A DNA stretch of 64,000 bases from Streptomyces paludis (GTDB taxonomy: Bacteria > Actinomycetota > Actinomycetes > Streptomycetales > Streptomycetaceae). The stretch lies in assembly GCF_003344965.1 (NCBI RefSeq), contig NZ_CP031194.1:7192001-7256000 (forward strand), given 5' to 3'. A model generated the notes under the pieces. It ran no database searches. It was not told the DNA's origin and worked only from the letters and a program-made list of their open reading frames with translations. The position numbers and the translations under genes were made by a program. Below are positions 53,350 to 62,853 of the stretch, one piece after another. The first letter of the stretch is position 1; every line of letters starts with the position of its first letter.

Positions 53350-54711
53350 ATGGGCAGGACAGAAGAGACCGAAGAGCCGCCGATCCCCGTGATCGGTCCC
53401 GCAACGATCGTCGGCGTACCGGCAGAGCTTCACGGAGAGCGGACGCCGGCGGACGCCGGAACGCCCGGCGACGTCCTGCCCAAGGTGGGGGCCCGCTACA
53501 TCTGGTTTCTCCTCCTCGCCCTGTTCGGCGCGTACGTCGCGTTCGTCACCCCCATCGCGATCTCGCTGGCCATCCGTATCAAGGCACTCGCACCGGGACA
53601 CGAGGACTACCTCGGTTACGTGATCGGGGCCGCGGCGACGCTCTCCCTCATCTCGGGACCGGTCACCGGGATCCTCAGCGACCGCACCCGCACCCGCTTC
53701 GGCCGGCGCCGCCCGTGGCTCGTCGCCGGCTCTCTCCTCGGCTCGCTGGGGCTGTTCGTCATCGCCGTCGCGCCCGACATCCTCGGTGTCGGAGTGGGGT
53801 GGGTGATCGCGGCTCTGGGATGGAACACGGTCATCGGCAACATCACGAACTCGCAGGCAGATCGCCTTCCGGAGTCGCAGCGCGGGAAGGTCGGCGGCCT
53901 CGTCGGATTCGTCACCATGGCGGCTCCGGTCTTCGGCTCGGTGCTGGGCGGAACCCTGGCGAGGAACTCCGTCCTGCTGTTCATGGTCCCGGCCGTCATC
54001 GGTGTGCTCCTCGTGCTGCTGTTCTGCTTCGTCGTACACGAGGAAGACAGCCGGGACCAGACCTTCGAGCGTCGGCTCGACCTCCGACTGCTGCTGGCGA
54101 AGTTCGCCTTCGACCCGCGCCGTTACCCGGACTTCTCCTGGAACTGGCTCGCGCGCTTCCTGTTCTACTTCGGCCTGACCCTCAGCTCCACCTTCACCGC
54201 CTTCCTCTTCGCCCAGCGTCTGGGCCGCCCCGTCACCGAGCTGGGTACGGTCATCGCGACCGCCGGGATGCTGGGCGTCGTCGCGGTAATGGCCGGTGCC
54301 ATCGGCAGCGGTTTCGTCTCCGACAAGCTGCGCCGGCGCAAGCCGTTCGTCCTGGGTGCCGGCCTGATGTTCTCGGCCGGTGCCGTGATCATCGCCTTGT
54401 CCACGACTCTTCCACTCCTGCTCGTCGGCCTGTTCATCACCAACCTCGGGCTCGGTGTGTTTTCTGCCGTCGACCAGGCGCTGCTCCTGGATGTGATGCC
54501 GGAGAGAGACACGGAGGCCGGCCGGTTCGTCGGAATCACCGGGCTCGCGAACTCCATCGCCCAGTCGGTCGCCCCCGTGGTCGCCCCGCTCTTCCTCGCT
54601 GTCGGCGCCACCGCGGGGAACGACAAGAACTACGCGCTGCTCTACTGCGCCGCCGCCGTCTTCACCGTGCTCGGCGGCCTCGTCGTCCTGAAGGTCAGAT
54701 CCGTTCGCTGA
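53350..54711 (+). CDS. MFS transporter (GPH-like sugar symporter)
   Basis: This 453-residue transporter has about twelve helices. It begins with a Pro-rich cytosolic tail of 45 residues, then YIWFLLLALFGAYVAFVTPIAISLAIRIKAL, the loop-2/3 motif GILSDRTRTRFGRRRPWLVAGSLLG (MFS signature G-x3-D-R-x-x-x-R-x-GRRRP), GNITNSQADRLPESQRGKVGG, and FVSDKLRRRKPFVLGAG as its repeat in the second half. GRRRPW after helix two is typical of glycoside-pentoside-hexuronide symporters. AAGGAG precedes the ATG. It is likely the uptake step for the glycoside processed by the GH3-GH43 protein. Confidence 0.9.
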   Translation: MGRTEETEEPPIPVIGPATIVGVPAELHGERTPADAGTPGDVLPKVGARYIWFLLLALFGAYVAFVTPIAISLAIRIKALAPGHEDYLGYVIGAAATLSLISGPVTGILSDRTRTRFGRRRPWLVAGSLLGSLGLFVIAVAPDILGVGVGWVIAALGWNTVIGNITNSQADRLPESQRGKVGGLVGFVTMAAPVFGSVLGGTLARNSVLLFMVPAVIGVLLVLLFCFVVHEEDSRDQTFERRLDLRLLLAKFAFDPRRYPDFSWNWLARFLFYFGLTLSSTFTAFLFAQRLGRPVTELGTVIATAGMLGVVAVMAGAIGSGFVSDKLRRRKPFVLGAGLMFSAGAVIIALSTTLPLLLVGLFITNLGLGVFSAVDQALLLDVMPERDTEAGRFVGITGLANSIAQSVAPVVAPLFLAVGATAGNDKNYALLYCAAAVFTVLGGLVVLKVRSVR

Positions 54712-54818
54712 CGCGCACGAGCGCCCGGAGCGGAACCGCGCGTCCGTCGCGGTATCCGGCCCCTCACTTCATCACCTCACCGTGGACCCCACCCGGGTCC
54801 GGCACAGAAGGACATCGC

Positions 54819-57800
54819 ATGGCGAAAGTCGACCTGGACGCCCTCACACTCGAACAGAAGGCATCGTTGCTGACCGGCGGCGGCTTCTGGTCCAGTACGG
54901 CCATTCCCGAGGAGGGCATCGAGGCGATCGTGCTCGCCGACGGTCCGCACGGTGTGCGACGTCAGAAACACGGCACCGACCACCTGGGTCTGCACCACAG
55001 CGAGCCGGCGACCTGCTTCCCGCCCGCTGTCGCGGTGGGTTCGAGCTGGAGCGAGGAGGTGGCGGCGAGGATCGGCGCCGCCCTCGCGGAGGAAGCACGG
55101 GCGCTGGGAGTGGACGTTCTGCTCGGCCCCGGTGTCAACATCAAGCGCTCACCCCTCGGCGGACGCAACTTCGAGTACTACGCGGAGGACCCGCTTCTGT
55201 CGGGGGTGCTGGCCACCGCCTACGTGAGGGCCCTCCAGGCCGGTGGTGTCGGGGCGTCGTTGAAGCACTTCGCGGCCAACGACCAGGAGACCGAGCGCAT
55301 GGTCATCAGCGCCGACGTCGACGAACGCACGCTGCGGGAGATCCATCTGGCGGTCTTCGAACGGGTCGTCACCGAGGCCGAACCAGCCACGGTCATGTGT
55401 TCCTACAACAAGGTCAACGGCATCCAAGCCTCGGAGAACCGGTGGCTGCTCACGCAGGTCCTCCGTACGGAATGGGGGTACACCGGCGCGGTGATCTCCG
55501 ACTGGGGCGCCGTGCGGGCACGGCCCGCGGCGCTGAACGCGGGTCTGGACCTGTCCATGCCCGGTCCGGGACACCACTCGACACGGGCGCTCGTCGAAGC
55601 CGTACGGGACGGTCACGTCGAGGAATCGGCGGTGAATCGCGCGGCGGAGCGCGTACTCGCGCTCATCGACACCGCCGGACACCGGCCGGCCGCTCCGGAC
55701 CTCGACGCACACCACGAGCTGGCCCGCGAACTCGCCGCGGAGTGCGCGGTACTCCTGAAGAACACGCACCACACTCTTCCGCTCGGCCGGCCGTCGTCCG
55801 TCCTCGTGACCGGGGAGTTCGCGACCGTTCCCCGCTACCAGGGCGGTGGCAGCTCCCATGTGAACGCGACCCGTGTCGACGTACCGCTGGAGTTCATCGA
55901 AGCCCATGCCGCCGCGCGGGGCACCACCGTCACCTACGCGCGAGGATTCGATACCCGGGACGAGGACGGCGACGCCGGCACACTCCGCGAGGAAGCGGTG
56001 CGCGCGGCGGCAGGGGTCGAGGTGGCCGTTGTCTTCGCGGGCAATCCGGAGGCCGAGGAGACCGAGGGCCTCGACCGTGAACGTCTTGAACTCCCGCCCG
56101 CGCAGACCCAGCTCATCAGGGAGATCGCGGCGAGCGCGCGGCGGACCGTTGTCGTACTCGCGAACGGAGGAGTGGTCTCGCTCGAGGAGTGGCACGACGA
56201 TGCCGACGCGATCCTGGAGGGTTTCCTCCTCGGCCAGGGTGGCGGCGCGGCGCTCGCCGATCTGCTTTTCGGCGTGGCCAACCCCTCCGGCCGGCTCGCG
56301 GAGACCATCCCCCACCGCATCGAGGACACCCCCACCTTCCTGTCGTTCCCCGGGGAACAGGGGCACGTTCGCTACACCGAGGGCGTCATGGTGGGGTATC
56401 GCCACTACGAGACGGTGGGCGTCCCGGTCCGATACCCCTTCGGGCACGGCCTGAGCTACACCGACTTTGAGGTGTCCGAGCCGCGGGTGCGGGCCGAAGG
56501 ACCCGCTGAGGCATCAGTGGCCGTCACTGTCACCAACACGGGAACGCGTGCCGGAAAGTACGTGACGCAGGTGTACGTCTCCACACAGGCCGGCCCCGTG
56601 CGGCGCCCGGAGCGCGTGCTCGCCGCGTTCGCCAAGACCCACCTCGATCCCGGGCAGGCGAAGGAGATTCGCCTCCGGCTGGACCGGCGTGCCTTCGCGT
56701 ACTGGGATGTCCTCCTCTCCCGATGGGTCGTTCCGGAAGGCACCTACGCTGTCCAGATCGGTGAGAACGCCGCTGCCGTCCTCCACGAGCAGGCCGTCCA
56801 CCTCGACGGTGACGGCGTCGAACCGCCGCTGTCGCTTCAGTCGAACGCCGGCGAATGGCTCGCGCACCCCGTGGCGGGGCCTCCGCTTCTGGCGCGTATG
56901 GCACCGCTCATGGCGCAGGGCGGGACGGAACCGGACGACGACGGCGACCGGATGAGCATGGTGGCGTCGATGCCGATGGCCCAGATCCTCAATCTGACCG
57001 GCGGCGCCATCGACGGCGACTGGCTCGTATCGCTGCTGAGCGGTTCCCGCTCCGCTTCCACCCACGAAGAAGGAAGGCAGGCCCTCATGACCTCCGACTC
57101 CCGCGACGGCACGACAGCGGTCATCTGCAACCCACTGAACCTCCCCTATCGCTACCAGGACCTGCGCCCCATGAGCGGTGGGCGGACCGTACACCGGGAA
57201 GCGGCCGACCCGTCGGTGATCCGTTACCGAGGCCGGTTCTACCTCTTCGCGTCGATGTCGGCCGGCTTCTGGCATTCGACGGACCTGCTGACCTGGGAGT
57301 ACCGGGCCAGCAGCAGACTTCCGGCGCTCGACTACGCCCCCGACGTCCGGGAGATCAACGGCGCTCTCCTTGTCTCGGCGTCGCGGCAGACCGACAGCCC
57401 GTTCTTCCGCAGCGAGGAGCCCCTGACCGACGACTTCACGCTGGTGAATCCGGGGTTCCCCTTCTGGGACCCGAATCTCTTCGAGGACGACGACGGCGCC
57501 GTCTACTTCTACTGGGGGTGCTCGAACAAGGAGCCCATCACCGGCGTCCGTGTCGACCCGTCGACCATGGCCAGGATCGGCGAACCGGTCCCGCTCATCG
57601 GCGGTGATCCCGAGCGGCACGGCTGGGAGCAGGTCGGGGAGAACCACGTCAAGACCGCGCCCACGACGGAACTGGCGAAGGCGATCGCCGCGTACCTCGG
57701 TGACGCCCCGTTCATCGAAGGCGCTTGGATGACCCGCCACCAGGACACCTACTACCTGCAGTACTCCGCGCCGGGCACGGAATGGAACACCTACGCGGAC

Positions 57801-58850
57801 GGCTACTACACCGCGTCATCGCCGCTCGGGCCGTTCGCGTACGCACCGAACAGCCCGTTCTCGTCCAAGCCCGGCGGTTTCATCACCGGCGCGGGCCACG
57901 GCAGCACCTTCCAGGACGAGTACGGCAACTGGTGGCACGCCTCGACCATGCGTATCTCGGTGCACCACGAATTCGAACGGCGCGTCGGGCTGTTCCCCGC
58001 CGGCTTCGACGCCGACGGCGTGCTCTTCTGCAACCAGAACTTCGCGGACTATCCGATGATCGCGCCGGACCGTCGGGTCGACCCGTGGACCGGAACCTTC
58101 ACCGGGTGGATGCTGCAGTCGTTCCGCGCGAAGACGGCCGCCTCGTCCAGCGCGGAGGGCCATGCCCCCGGCCTCGCGGTCAACGAGGACATCCGCACCT
58201 GGTGGACCGCCGGAACGGACCGGCCCGGCGAGTGGCTCCGGATCGACCTCGGCGAGGAGCGTACTGTCACGGCGATTCAGCTCAACCTCGCCGACCAGGA
58301 CCTGGCCGCGTACGCGCCCGGGAGAACCGACGGTGGTGAGGCCGCCGGTGCCTGGCGGGCGATCTATCCGGAACTCCAGCCGACCGAAGTGCTCATCGAG
58401 GTCTCGCGGGACGGCGAGCAGTGGTACACGGTCTCGGACAACCGAGGGTCGGGCGAAGATGCTCCGCACGCGCTCGTGGTCCTCGAACCCGCCCGACGCG
58501 CTCGATTCGTCAGAGTCACGGCCGGCCGTATGCCCTTCGGCGGCCCCTTCTCCATCAGCGGCCTACGCGTCTTCGGCACCGGCGACGGGGCGGCTCCGGA
58601 GGCTGCCACGGCGCGAGCCGAACGCGTCGACGGCCGTCAGGCACGGATCGAGTGGAACCCCTGCCGGACAGCCCACGGATACAACGTCCGCTACGGAATC
58701 GCGCCCGACAAGCTCTACCACAGCTGGCTGCTTTACGAGCAGAACGACCTCGATCTCCGCAGCCTGAACGCCGGACACGACTACTGGGTCGCCGTCGACT
58801 CCTTCAACGAGAACGGCATCACCCCGGGCCCGGTCGTGAAGATCACCTGA
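54819..58850 (+). CDS. GH3 beta-glucosidase/GH43/discoidin/FN3 single-chain protein
   Basis: One uninterrupted frame of 1,343 codons. Residues 1-756 form a complete GH3 enzyme: LTLEQKASLLTGG, IVLADGPHGVR, LLGPGVNIKRSPLGGRNFEYYAEDPLLSG, nucleophile Asp in GAVISDWGAV, and a C-terminal FnIII-like module. Residues 757-1100 form a GH43 beta-propeller with ADPSVIRYRGRFYLF, FWDPNLFEDDDGAVYFYWG and the acid Glu in FIEGAWM. Then come an F5/8C (discoidin) carbohydrate-binding module (WLRIDLGEERTVTAIQLN) and an FN3-like end. No signal peptide is present. The ATG at 57087, codon 757, has GGAAGGCAGG upstream, so the GH43 part may also be made alone. GH3 and GH43 are usually separate genes. Confidence 0.88.
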   Translation: MAKVDLDALTLEQKASLLTGGGFWSSTAIPEEGIEAIVLADGPHGVRRQKHGTDHLGLHHSEPATCFPPAVAVGSSWSEEVAARIGAALAEEARALGVDVLLGPGVNIKRSPLGGRNFEYYAEDPLLSGVLATAYVRALQAGGVGASLKHFAANDQETERMVISADVDERTLREIHLAVFERVVTEAEPATVMCSYNKVNGIQASENRWLLTQVLRTEWGYTGAVISDWGAVRARPAALNAGLDLSMPGPGHHSTRALVEAVRDGHVEESAVNRAAERVLALIDTAGHRPAAPDLDAHHELARELAAECAVLLKNTHHTLPLGRPSSVLVTGEFATVPRYQGGGSSHVNATRVDVPLEFIEAHAAARGTTVTYARGFDTRDEDGDAGTLREEAVRAAAGVEVAVVFAGNPEAEETEGLDRERLELPPAQTQLIREIAASARRTVVVLANGGVVSLEEWHDDADAILEGFLLGQGGGAALADLLFGVANPSGRLAETIPHRIEDTPTFLSFPGEQGHVRYTEGVMVGYRHYETVGVPVRYPFGHGLSYTDFEVSEPRVRAEGPAEASVAVTVTNTGTRAGKYVTQVYVSTQAGPVRRPERVLAAFAKTHLDPGQAKEIRLRLDRRAFAYWDVLLSRWVVPEGTYAVQIGENAAAVLHEQAVHLDGDGVEPPLSLQSNAGEWLAHPVAGPPLLARMAPLMAQGGTEPDDDGDRMSMVASMPMAQILNLTGGAIDGDWLVSLLSGSRSASTHEEGRQALMTSDSRDGTTAVICNPLNLPYRYQDLRPMSGGRTVHREAADPSVIRYRGRFYLFASMSAGFWHSTDLLTWEYRASSRLPALDYAPDVREINGALLVSASRQTDSPFFRSEEPLTDDFTLVNPGFPFWDPNLFEDDDGAVYFYWGCSNKEPITGVRVDPSTMARIGEPVPLIGGDPERHGWEQVGENHVKTAPTTELAKAIAAYLGDAPFIEGAWMTRHQDTYYLQYSAPGTEWNTYADGYYTASSPLGPFAYAPNSPFSSKPGGFITGAGHGSTFQDEYGNWWHASTMRISVHHEFERRVGLFPAGFDADGVLFCNQNFADYPMIAPDRRVDPWTGTFTGWMLQSFRAKTAASSSAEGHAPGLAVNEDIRTWWTAGTDRPGEWLRIDLGEERTVTAIQLNLADQDLAAYAPGRTDGGEAAGAWRAIYPELQPTEVLIEVSRDGEQWYTVSDNRGSGEDAPHALVVLEPARRARFVRVTAGRMPFGGPFSISGLRVFGTGDGAAPEAATARAERVDGRQARIEWNPCRTAHGYNVRYGIAPDKLYHSWLLYEQNDLDLRSLNAGHDYWVAVDSFNENGITPGPVVKIT

Positions 58851-58905
58851 GACTGCCGGCCCCGCCCCGCGGCCGATCCGTCACCGAGTACGTAGGAGAT
58901 CACTT

Positions 58906-59103
58906 ATGCAGGGCCTGCACGACAAGGTCATCGTCTTCGCCGGAGCCGGCGGAATCGCCGCCGCCACCGCGACGTTCCTCGGCGCCGGGGGCGCCCGGAT
59001 CGTGGTCGGCGACGTCGTCGGGACATCGGCCGAAACCACCGTCCGGGCAGCCAGGGACGCCGGCGGCGACGGCATCGCCGCCGCCGTCAACCTCTCGATA
59101 TGA
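58906..59103 (+). pseudogene. Truncated short-chain dehydrogenase (65 aa)
   Basis: The N-terminal Rossmann segment of an SDR, MQGLHDKVIVFAGAGGIAAATA, with a Gly-rich motif and GARIVVGDVVG, stops after IAAAVNLSI, exactly where relatives continue with the catalytic domain. AGGAG precedes the ATG, so it may still be translated. The next SDR begins 13 bases later, so an internal deletion probably removed the rest of this gene. The missing Ser-Tyr-Lys residues rule out dehydrogenase activity. Confidence 0.7.
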
Positions 59104-59116
59104 AGAAAGCAGACAC

Positions 59117-59896
59117 ATGGGAAAGCTGGACGGGAAAGTCGTACTGCTCACCGGAGCCTCCTCGGGCCTGGGCAAGCAGCAGGCGATCCGGATCGCCGAA
59201 GAGGGAGCACGTCTCGCGATCTGCGCGAGAAACGAGGGAAAGCTCTCCGAGACCCGGCGCATCTGCGAGGAGCGGGGAGCCGAGGTCCTGGCGATGCCGG
59301 TCGACATCGTGGACCACGACGCGTTGTCCGCGTTCGTGACCGCGGCAGCCGAGAGATTCGGCACGATCGACACACTCGTCAACAACGCGCACACGATTAC
59401 GGTCCCGGCGCCGTTCCTCGAGAAGACCATCGACGATCTCGACGTCGAGATGCGCAGCTCCGTATACGCCTACTGGCACCTCATGAAGCTGTGTTTTCCC
59501 TACATGCGCGACCGGACCGGTGCCGGCGCCTCCATCATCAACTTCGCCTCGGAAGCCGGGGTGATGGGCGACGCGCTGTACGCCCCGTACGCGGCGGCGA
59601 AGGAAGCGGTCCGAGGACTGTCACGCGTTGTCGCGAGGGAATGGGGAAAACACAACATTCGCGTCAATACGCTGTGCCCGAACGGCATGACGGACAACAT
59701 CTCCGGTGGGCTCGACTGGATGGAACCCCGGACGCGCGAACACATCGAGAAGAGCTTCGTGAACAACCCGTTCGGTCGTGCGGGGGACCCCTACGAGGAT
59801 GTGGCGCCGGTGACCGTGTTTCTCGCATCGGACGACAGCCGGTGGATCACCGGGCAGAACATCCATGCGGACGGGGGTGGCCTGATCAACGCCTGA
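59117..59896 (+). CDS. Short-chain dehydrogenase/reductase
   Basis: This 259-residue classical SDR has the cofactor motif TGASSGLGKQQA at about 13-24, DIVDHDALS, NNA in LVNNAHT, the catalytic Ser in NFASEAG, Y-x3-K in YAPYAAAKEAVRGLSR and the end GQNIHADGGGLIN. It probably uses NAD(H) or NADP(H) on a sugar or alcohol. An AGAAAG ribosome site is weak. It follows the GH3-GH43 gene and the SDR remnant and precedes the aldo-keto reductase, so it likely acts on the released sugar or aglycone. Confidence 0.92.
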   Translation: MGKLDGKVVLLTGASSGLGKQQAIRIAEEGARLAICARNEGKLSETRRICEERGAEVLAMPVDIVDHDALSAFVTAAAERFGTIDTLVNNAHTITVPAPFLEKTIDDLDVEMRSSVYAYWHLMKLCFPYMRDRTGAGASIINFASEAGVMGDALYAPYAAAKEAVRGLSRVVAREWGKHNIRVNTLCPNGMTDNISGGLDWMEPRTREHIEKSFVNNPFGRAGDPYEDVAPVTVFLASDDSRWITGQNIHADGGGLINA

Positions 59897-60025
59897 GGAA
59901 CTACGGCCAGTCGGGAACCCGACTGATCATGCCTCCGCTTACTGGCAGACCTCCCCGAGAACACGCGGCCTCGCCCGACGACACGTTGTGGATTCGACGC
60001 GACCTCAGTCAATGAAGGACACAGA

Positions 60026-61024
60026 ATGAGCATTCCCACCCGTACTCTCGGCGGGCACCTCGCAGTCGGTGCCGTGGGCTTCGGCGCCATGGGCTACGCG
60101 GCGGCTTACGGCCAGTCGGCCGCCGCCGGTGACTCCCCCGAGAATCTGATCAGCAGGGCCCTGGATCTCGGTGTCACCCTGCTCGACACCGCCGACATCT
60201 ACGGTGACAGCGAGCAGATCCTCGGCCGGGCGCTGACCGGGCGCCGCGAGTCGGTCGTACTCGCCACCAAGTTCGGCATCGTCGCTCCGCCCATGGGCGG
60301 GAATCCCCCTGTCCTGAACGGCACTCCCACCTATATGCGCGAGTGCGTCGAACGCTCCCTCACCTCTCTGAAGACCGATTACATCGACCTGTACTACCTG
60401 CACCGCGTCGACCCCGACCTGCCGATCGAGGAGACCGTCGGCGCGATGGCCGAACTGGTCACCGAGGGCAAGATTCGCCACCTCGGACTGTCCGAAGCCG
60501 CTCCCGATACGATCCGCAGGGCGCACGCGGTGCACCCCATCACGGCGGTGGAGACCGAATGGTCACTGTGGGCGCGTGACATCGAAGCCCAGATTTTCCC
60601 CTTGGCCCGGGAACTGGGCATCAGCGTCGTCCCCTACAGCCCCCTCGGCCGCGGTGCGCTGACCGGCGCCATCACCTCGCGCGACGACCTCCCCGAGAAC
60701 GACTGGCGACGCACCATGCCCCAGTACGCCGAAGGCACGCTGGACAAGAACCTCACCACTCTTGACGTTGTGCGGGAGATCGCAGCCGCCCACGAGGCCG
60801 CTCCGGGACAGATATCACTGGCCTGGCTGCTCGCCAAGGCACCCGATGTGGTGCCGATCCCCGGTACCAGGCGTATCGCCTTCCTCGAACAGAACATCCG
60901 GGCAACCGAGGTCGTACTCACGGCCGACGACGTGGCGCGACTCGATGCTGTCACCGTGATCGGCAAGCGGGAGTACATGACGGACAACTGGACGTCCGGG
61001 GTCAGCCCTCGGCCGAACAGCTGA
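60026..61024 (+). CDS. Aldo/keto reductase
   Basis: This 332-residue NADPH-dependent reductase with a TIM barrel has the catalytic tetrad: Asp and Tyr in [19 protein letters not shown], Lys in ATKFGIV and His in [16 protein letters not shown]. Cofactor segments [13 protein letters not shown] and VVPIPGTRR are also present. It resembles the YakC/AKR13-type group acting on sugars or aromatic aldehydes. AAGGAC precedes the ATG. It is the last gene of the glycoside region before decayed DNA. Confidence 0.92.
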   Translation: MSIPTRTLGGHLAVGAVGFGAMGYAAAYGQSAAAGDSPENLISRALDLGVTLLDTADIYGDSEQILGRALTGRRESVVLATKFGIVAPPMGGNPPVLNGTPTYMRECVERSLTSLKTDYIDLYYLHRVDPDLPIEETVGAMAELVTEGKIRHLGLSEAAPDTIRRAHAVHPITAVETEWSLWARDIEAQIFPLARELGISVVPYSPLGRGALTGAITSRDDLPENDWRRTMPQYAEGTLDKNLTTLDVVREIAAAHEAAPGQISLAWLLAKAPDVVPIPGTRRIAFLEQNIRATEVVLTADDVARLDAVTVIGKREYMTDNWTSGVSPRPNS

Positions 61025-61131
61025 CCGGAAGAGACACGGTTCACCGGCCGTTCCTCCTGAGCGCTGCTCCTTCGCTCAACTCGTCGGGCAGCGGAGGCAC
61101 CGCAACAGCGGCGCATGGGCTGATGTGGCCT

Positions 61132-61176
61132 CTTGTTGTGCTGCAACGACACGGGGTGTCGTTGCAGCACAACAAG
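61132..61176. repeat. Perfect 20-bp inverted repeat with 5-base loop
   Basis: Arms CTTGTTGTGCTGCAACGACA (61132-61151) and its exact complement (61157-61176) flank CGGGG. It is less GC-rich than local DNA. It could terminate the AKR transcript, 108 bases after the stop, or be a mobile-element relic at the edge of the decayed region. Confidence 0.8.
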
Positions 61177-62244
61177 TTGTCCAGGGGGTCCTGTTTTCTT
61201 GCATGAACGCAGCACACGCGGCCGGTCGCCGAGCGTCGAGCCACACGCTCGGGACACTACTCACTCGGGTCGGTCCCACCAGGCGTAGTACTCGGCCGCG
61301 GTGACGGGCGTAGAGGTTCTGGAAGACCGGGACCAGGAGGCCCGCCGCACGCGTGTTCCAGAGGGCGAGGCAGTTGAAAGCGGTGACAGTGAAGCAGACT
61401 TGGCTGTCGGGGCTGGTTCCACAAGGCATGCCTGCACAACCGAAGGTGACCGTCAATCCGGTGATCACGTAAAGTCCCTCATCCTTGCGGCCGGGCGTAG
61501 GTACTCCGAGAATGGTCACCCACAGTCCGCTCTCGCCGTCAAATGATCTACTCCTCAGACAGTCGCCCACGACCAGCACGAGTAGCCCGAGAGCCGGTCA
61601 CATCAACCCTTTGACCAGCACCTTCAAGTTGGCGGAGGCTCACGGGAGCCATGACGCGCCAGAGTTCCGGTGCCGAACCGACGTAGGGCCGTGACGCTCA
61701 TTTGACGCTCTGGGCGCCCGGAGGCTCTCATCCGGGCCCCAAAAGCAGCGCTGACCTGCTGCTTTCCTGCCTGCGTCCAGGCCGACATCTTCCCGATGAC
61801 GCACCACGTGGAGTGCGTGGCGATCCTGGAGCCGGTCGCGAAGGGCGCCTGACCTGTGGTGCGCGCGCTGCTGGCCCAGGTGCTGTCCCGCTGAACGCGG
61901 CCGCGGCCGGGGCCCACCCGGCTCCGGTCCGTACCACGTCCGTACCACCACGACGAAGGAGTGGATCCGCCATGACAGCCCGAACAACTGACCCGGTCAC
62001 AGACGAAGCGGCTAGACCACTCCGCGCATCATCCGATGACGCCGGGTCCACGATACCGGCAGCCTGGTCGCGCTGACTGACCGGCGGACCTCGGCGGTGC
62101 GACCGAAGCAGGCGTCCAATCGTCCGCGTGCGGGAAGCGGGGCCGGAAGGCCGGGGGGGGGAAGACCGGACGGGCGTCACCAACGGTGGCGTGGTAGCCG
62201 AAGAACCGGCCGGCCCGGCTGAGATGCCGGGTTCTCCGCGTTAC
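61177..62244. other. Decayed interval without an intact gene
   Basis: Several short open frames are present, none with convincing family character or good ribosome sites. A piece at 61781-61852 (next entry) and an eight-base G run near 62153 are the only landmarks. It is probably a graveyard of mobile and accessory genes leading into the Tn3 debris. Confidence 0.5.
61781..61852 (+). pseudogene. Possible methyltransferase C-terminal remnant
   Basis: Twenty-three codons ending in TGA read ADIFPMTHHVECVAILEPVA. The pattern D-x-F-P-x-T-x-H-V-E resembles the C-terminus of TrmA/RumA-type RNA methyltransferases. The fragment is too short to be sure, and no upstream domain is found in any frame. Confidence 0.25.
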
Positions 62245-62695
62245 TCGCCGACAACGCCTCGTACACCGGCATGGTGTTCGGCATCCACAAGATCCTGGGC
62301 TACGACTTCATTCCGCGCTTCCGCGACCTGGACGACCAACGGTTCTGGCGCGCGACATTGCTCGGGGCGACACCTACCGCCTCAGATGAACCGGGAGCTC
62401 ATGGTGCAGGAGCCGCGGCACAAGCCGGCCCGCGACGTGTGCCACGGCAAGCGCGGCATCATCCACCAGGCATGCAGGGACGTGATGGGGGATCAGTTCG
62501 GCTCGCTGGGACTCTTCTTGAAGGTGATCACGCTGTGGAGGACATGGCCCGGCTGTCCCCGCTCAAGCACCAGAACCTCAACGGCCTGGGCCGTTACAGC
62601 TTCACCCTCCGATGCCGTCCGAGGGATCGCGGCCCCTGCGCGACCCGGACGCGGTCGAGTTGGACGACGATGAAGACGGCTCGAAGGCATGAGCC
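62245..62695 (+). mobile_element. Tn3-family transposase remnant
   Basis: Pieces in shifting plus frames match the C-terminal half of Tn3-type DDE transposases. They are ADNASYTGMVFGIHKILGYDF with RDLDDQRFW (from about 62250), VCHGKRGIIHQACRDVMGDQ with GSLGLFLKVITLW (from about 62438), and EDMARLSPLKHQNLNGLGRYSF (from about 62535). A further frame gives RDPDAVELDDDEDG near the end. At least two frameshifts and deletions separate them, so it is inactive. No terminal inverted repeats were identified. Confidence 0.75.
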
Positions 62696-62853
62696 GGACG
62701 GGCAGCGGCCACCCGGCCGACTCCCTGGCGGTCAGGTCAGGTGGTCGGTGTCGGTGTCGGTGCGGTGCCGCGCTTTCGCCTCCAGGCGGACGCCGACCGA
62801 TTGAGCGCGGAGACCGTGACCCAGGTGGTGGGCGACCGGTGGCCGGGTGATGG

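Noticed and set aside
61076..61579. 167-residue minus-strand ORF in the decayed region
   Set aside because: A piece (FNCLALWNT) loosely recalls Tn3 transposases, but the rest does not, it crosses the perfect hairpin, and no ribosome site is present. Left as unassigned decayed sequence.
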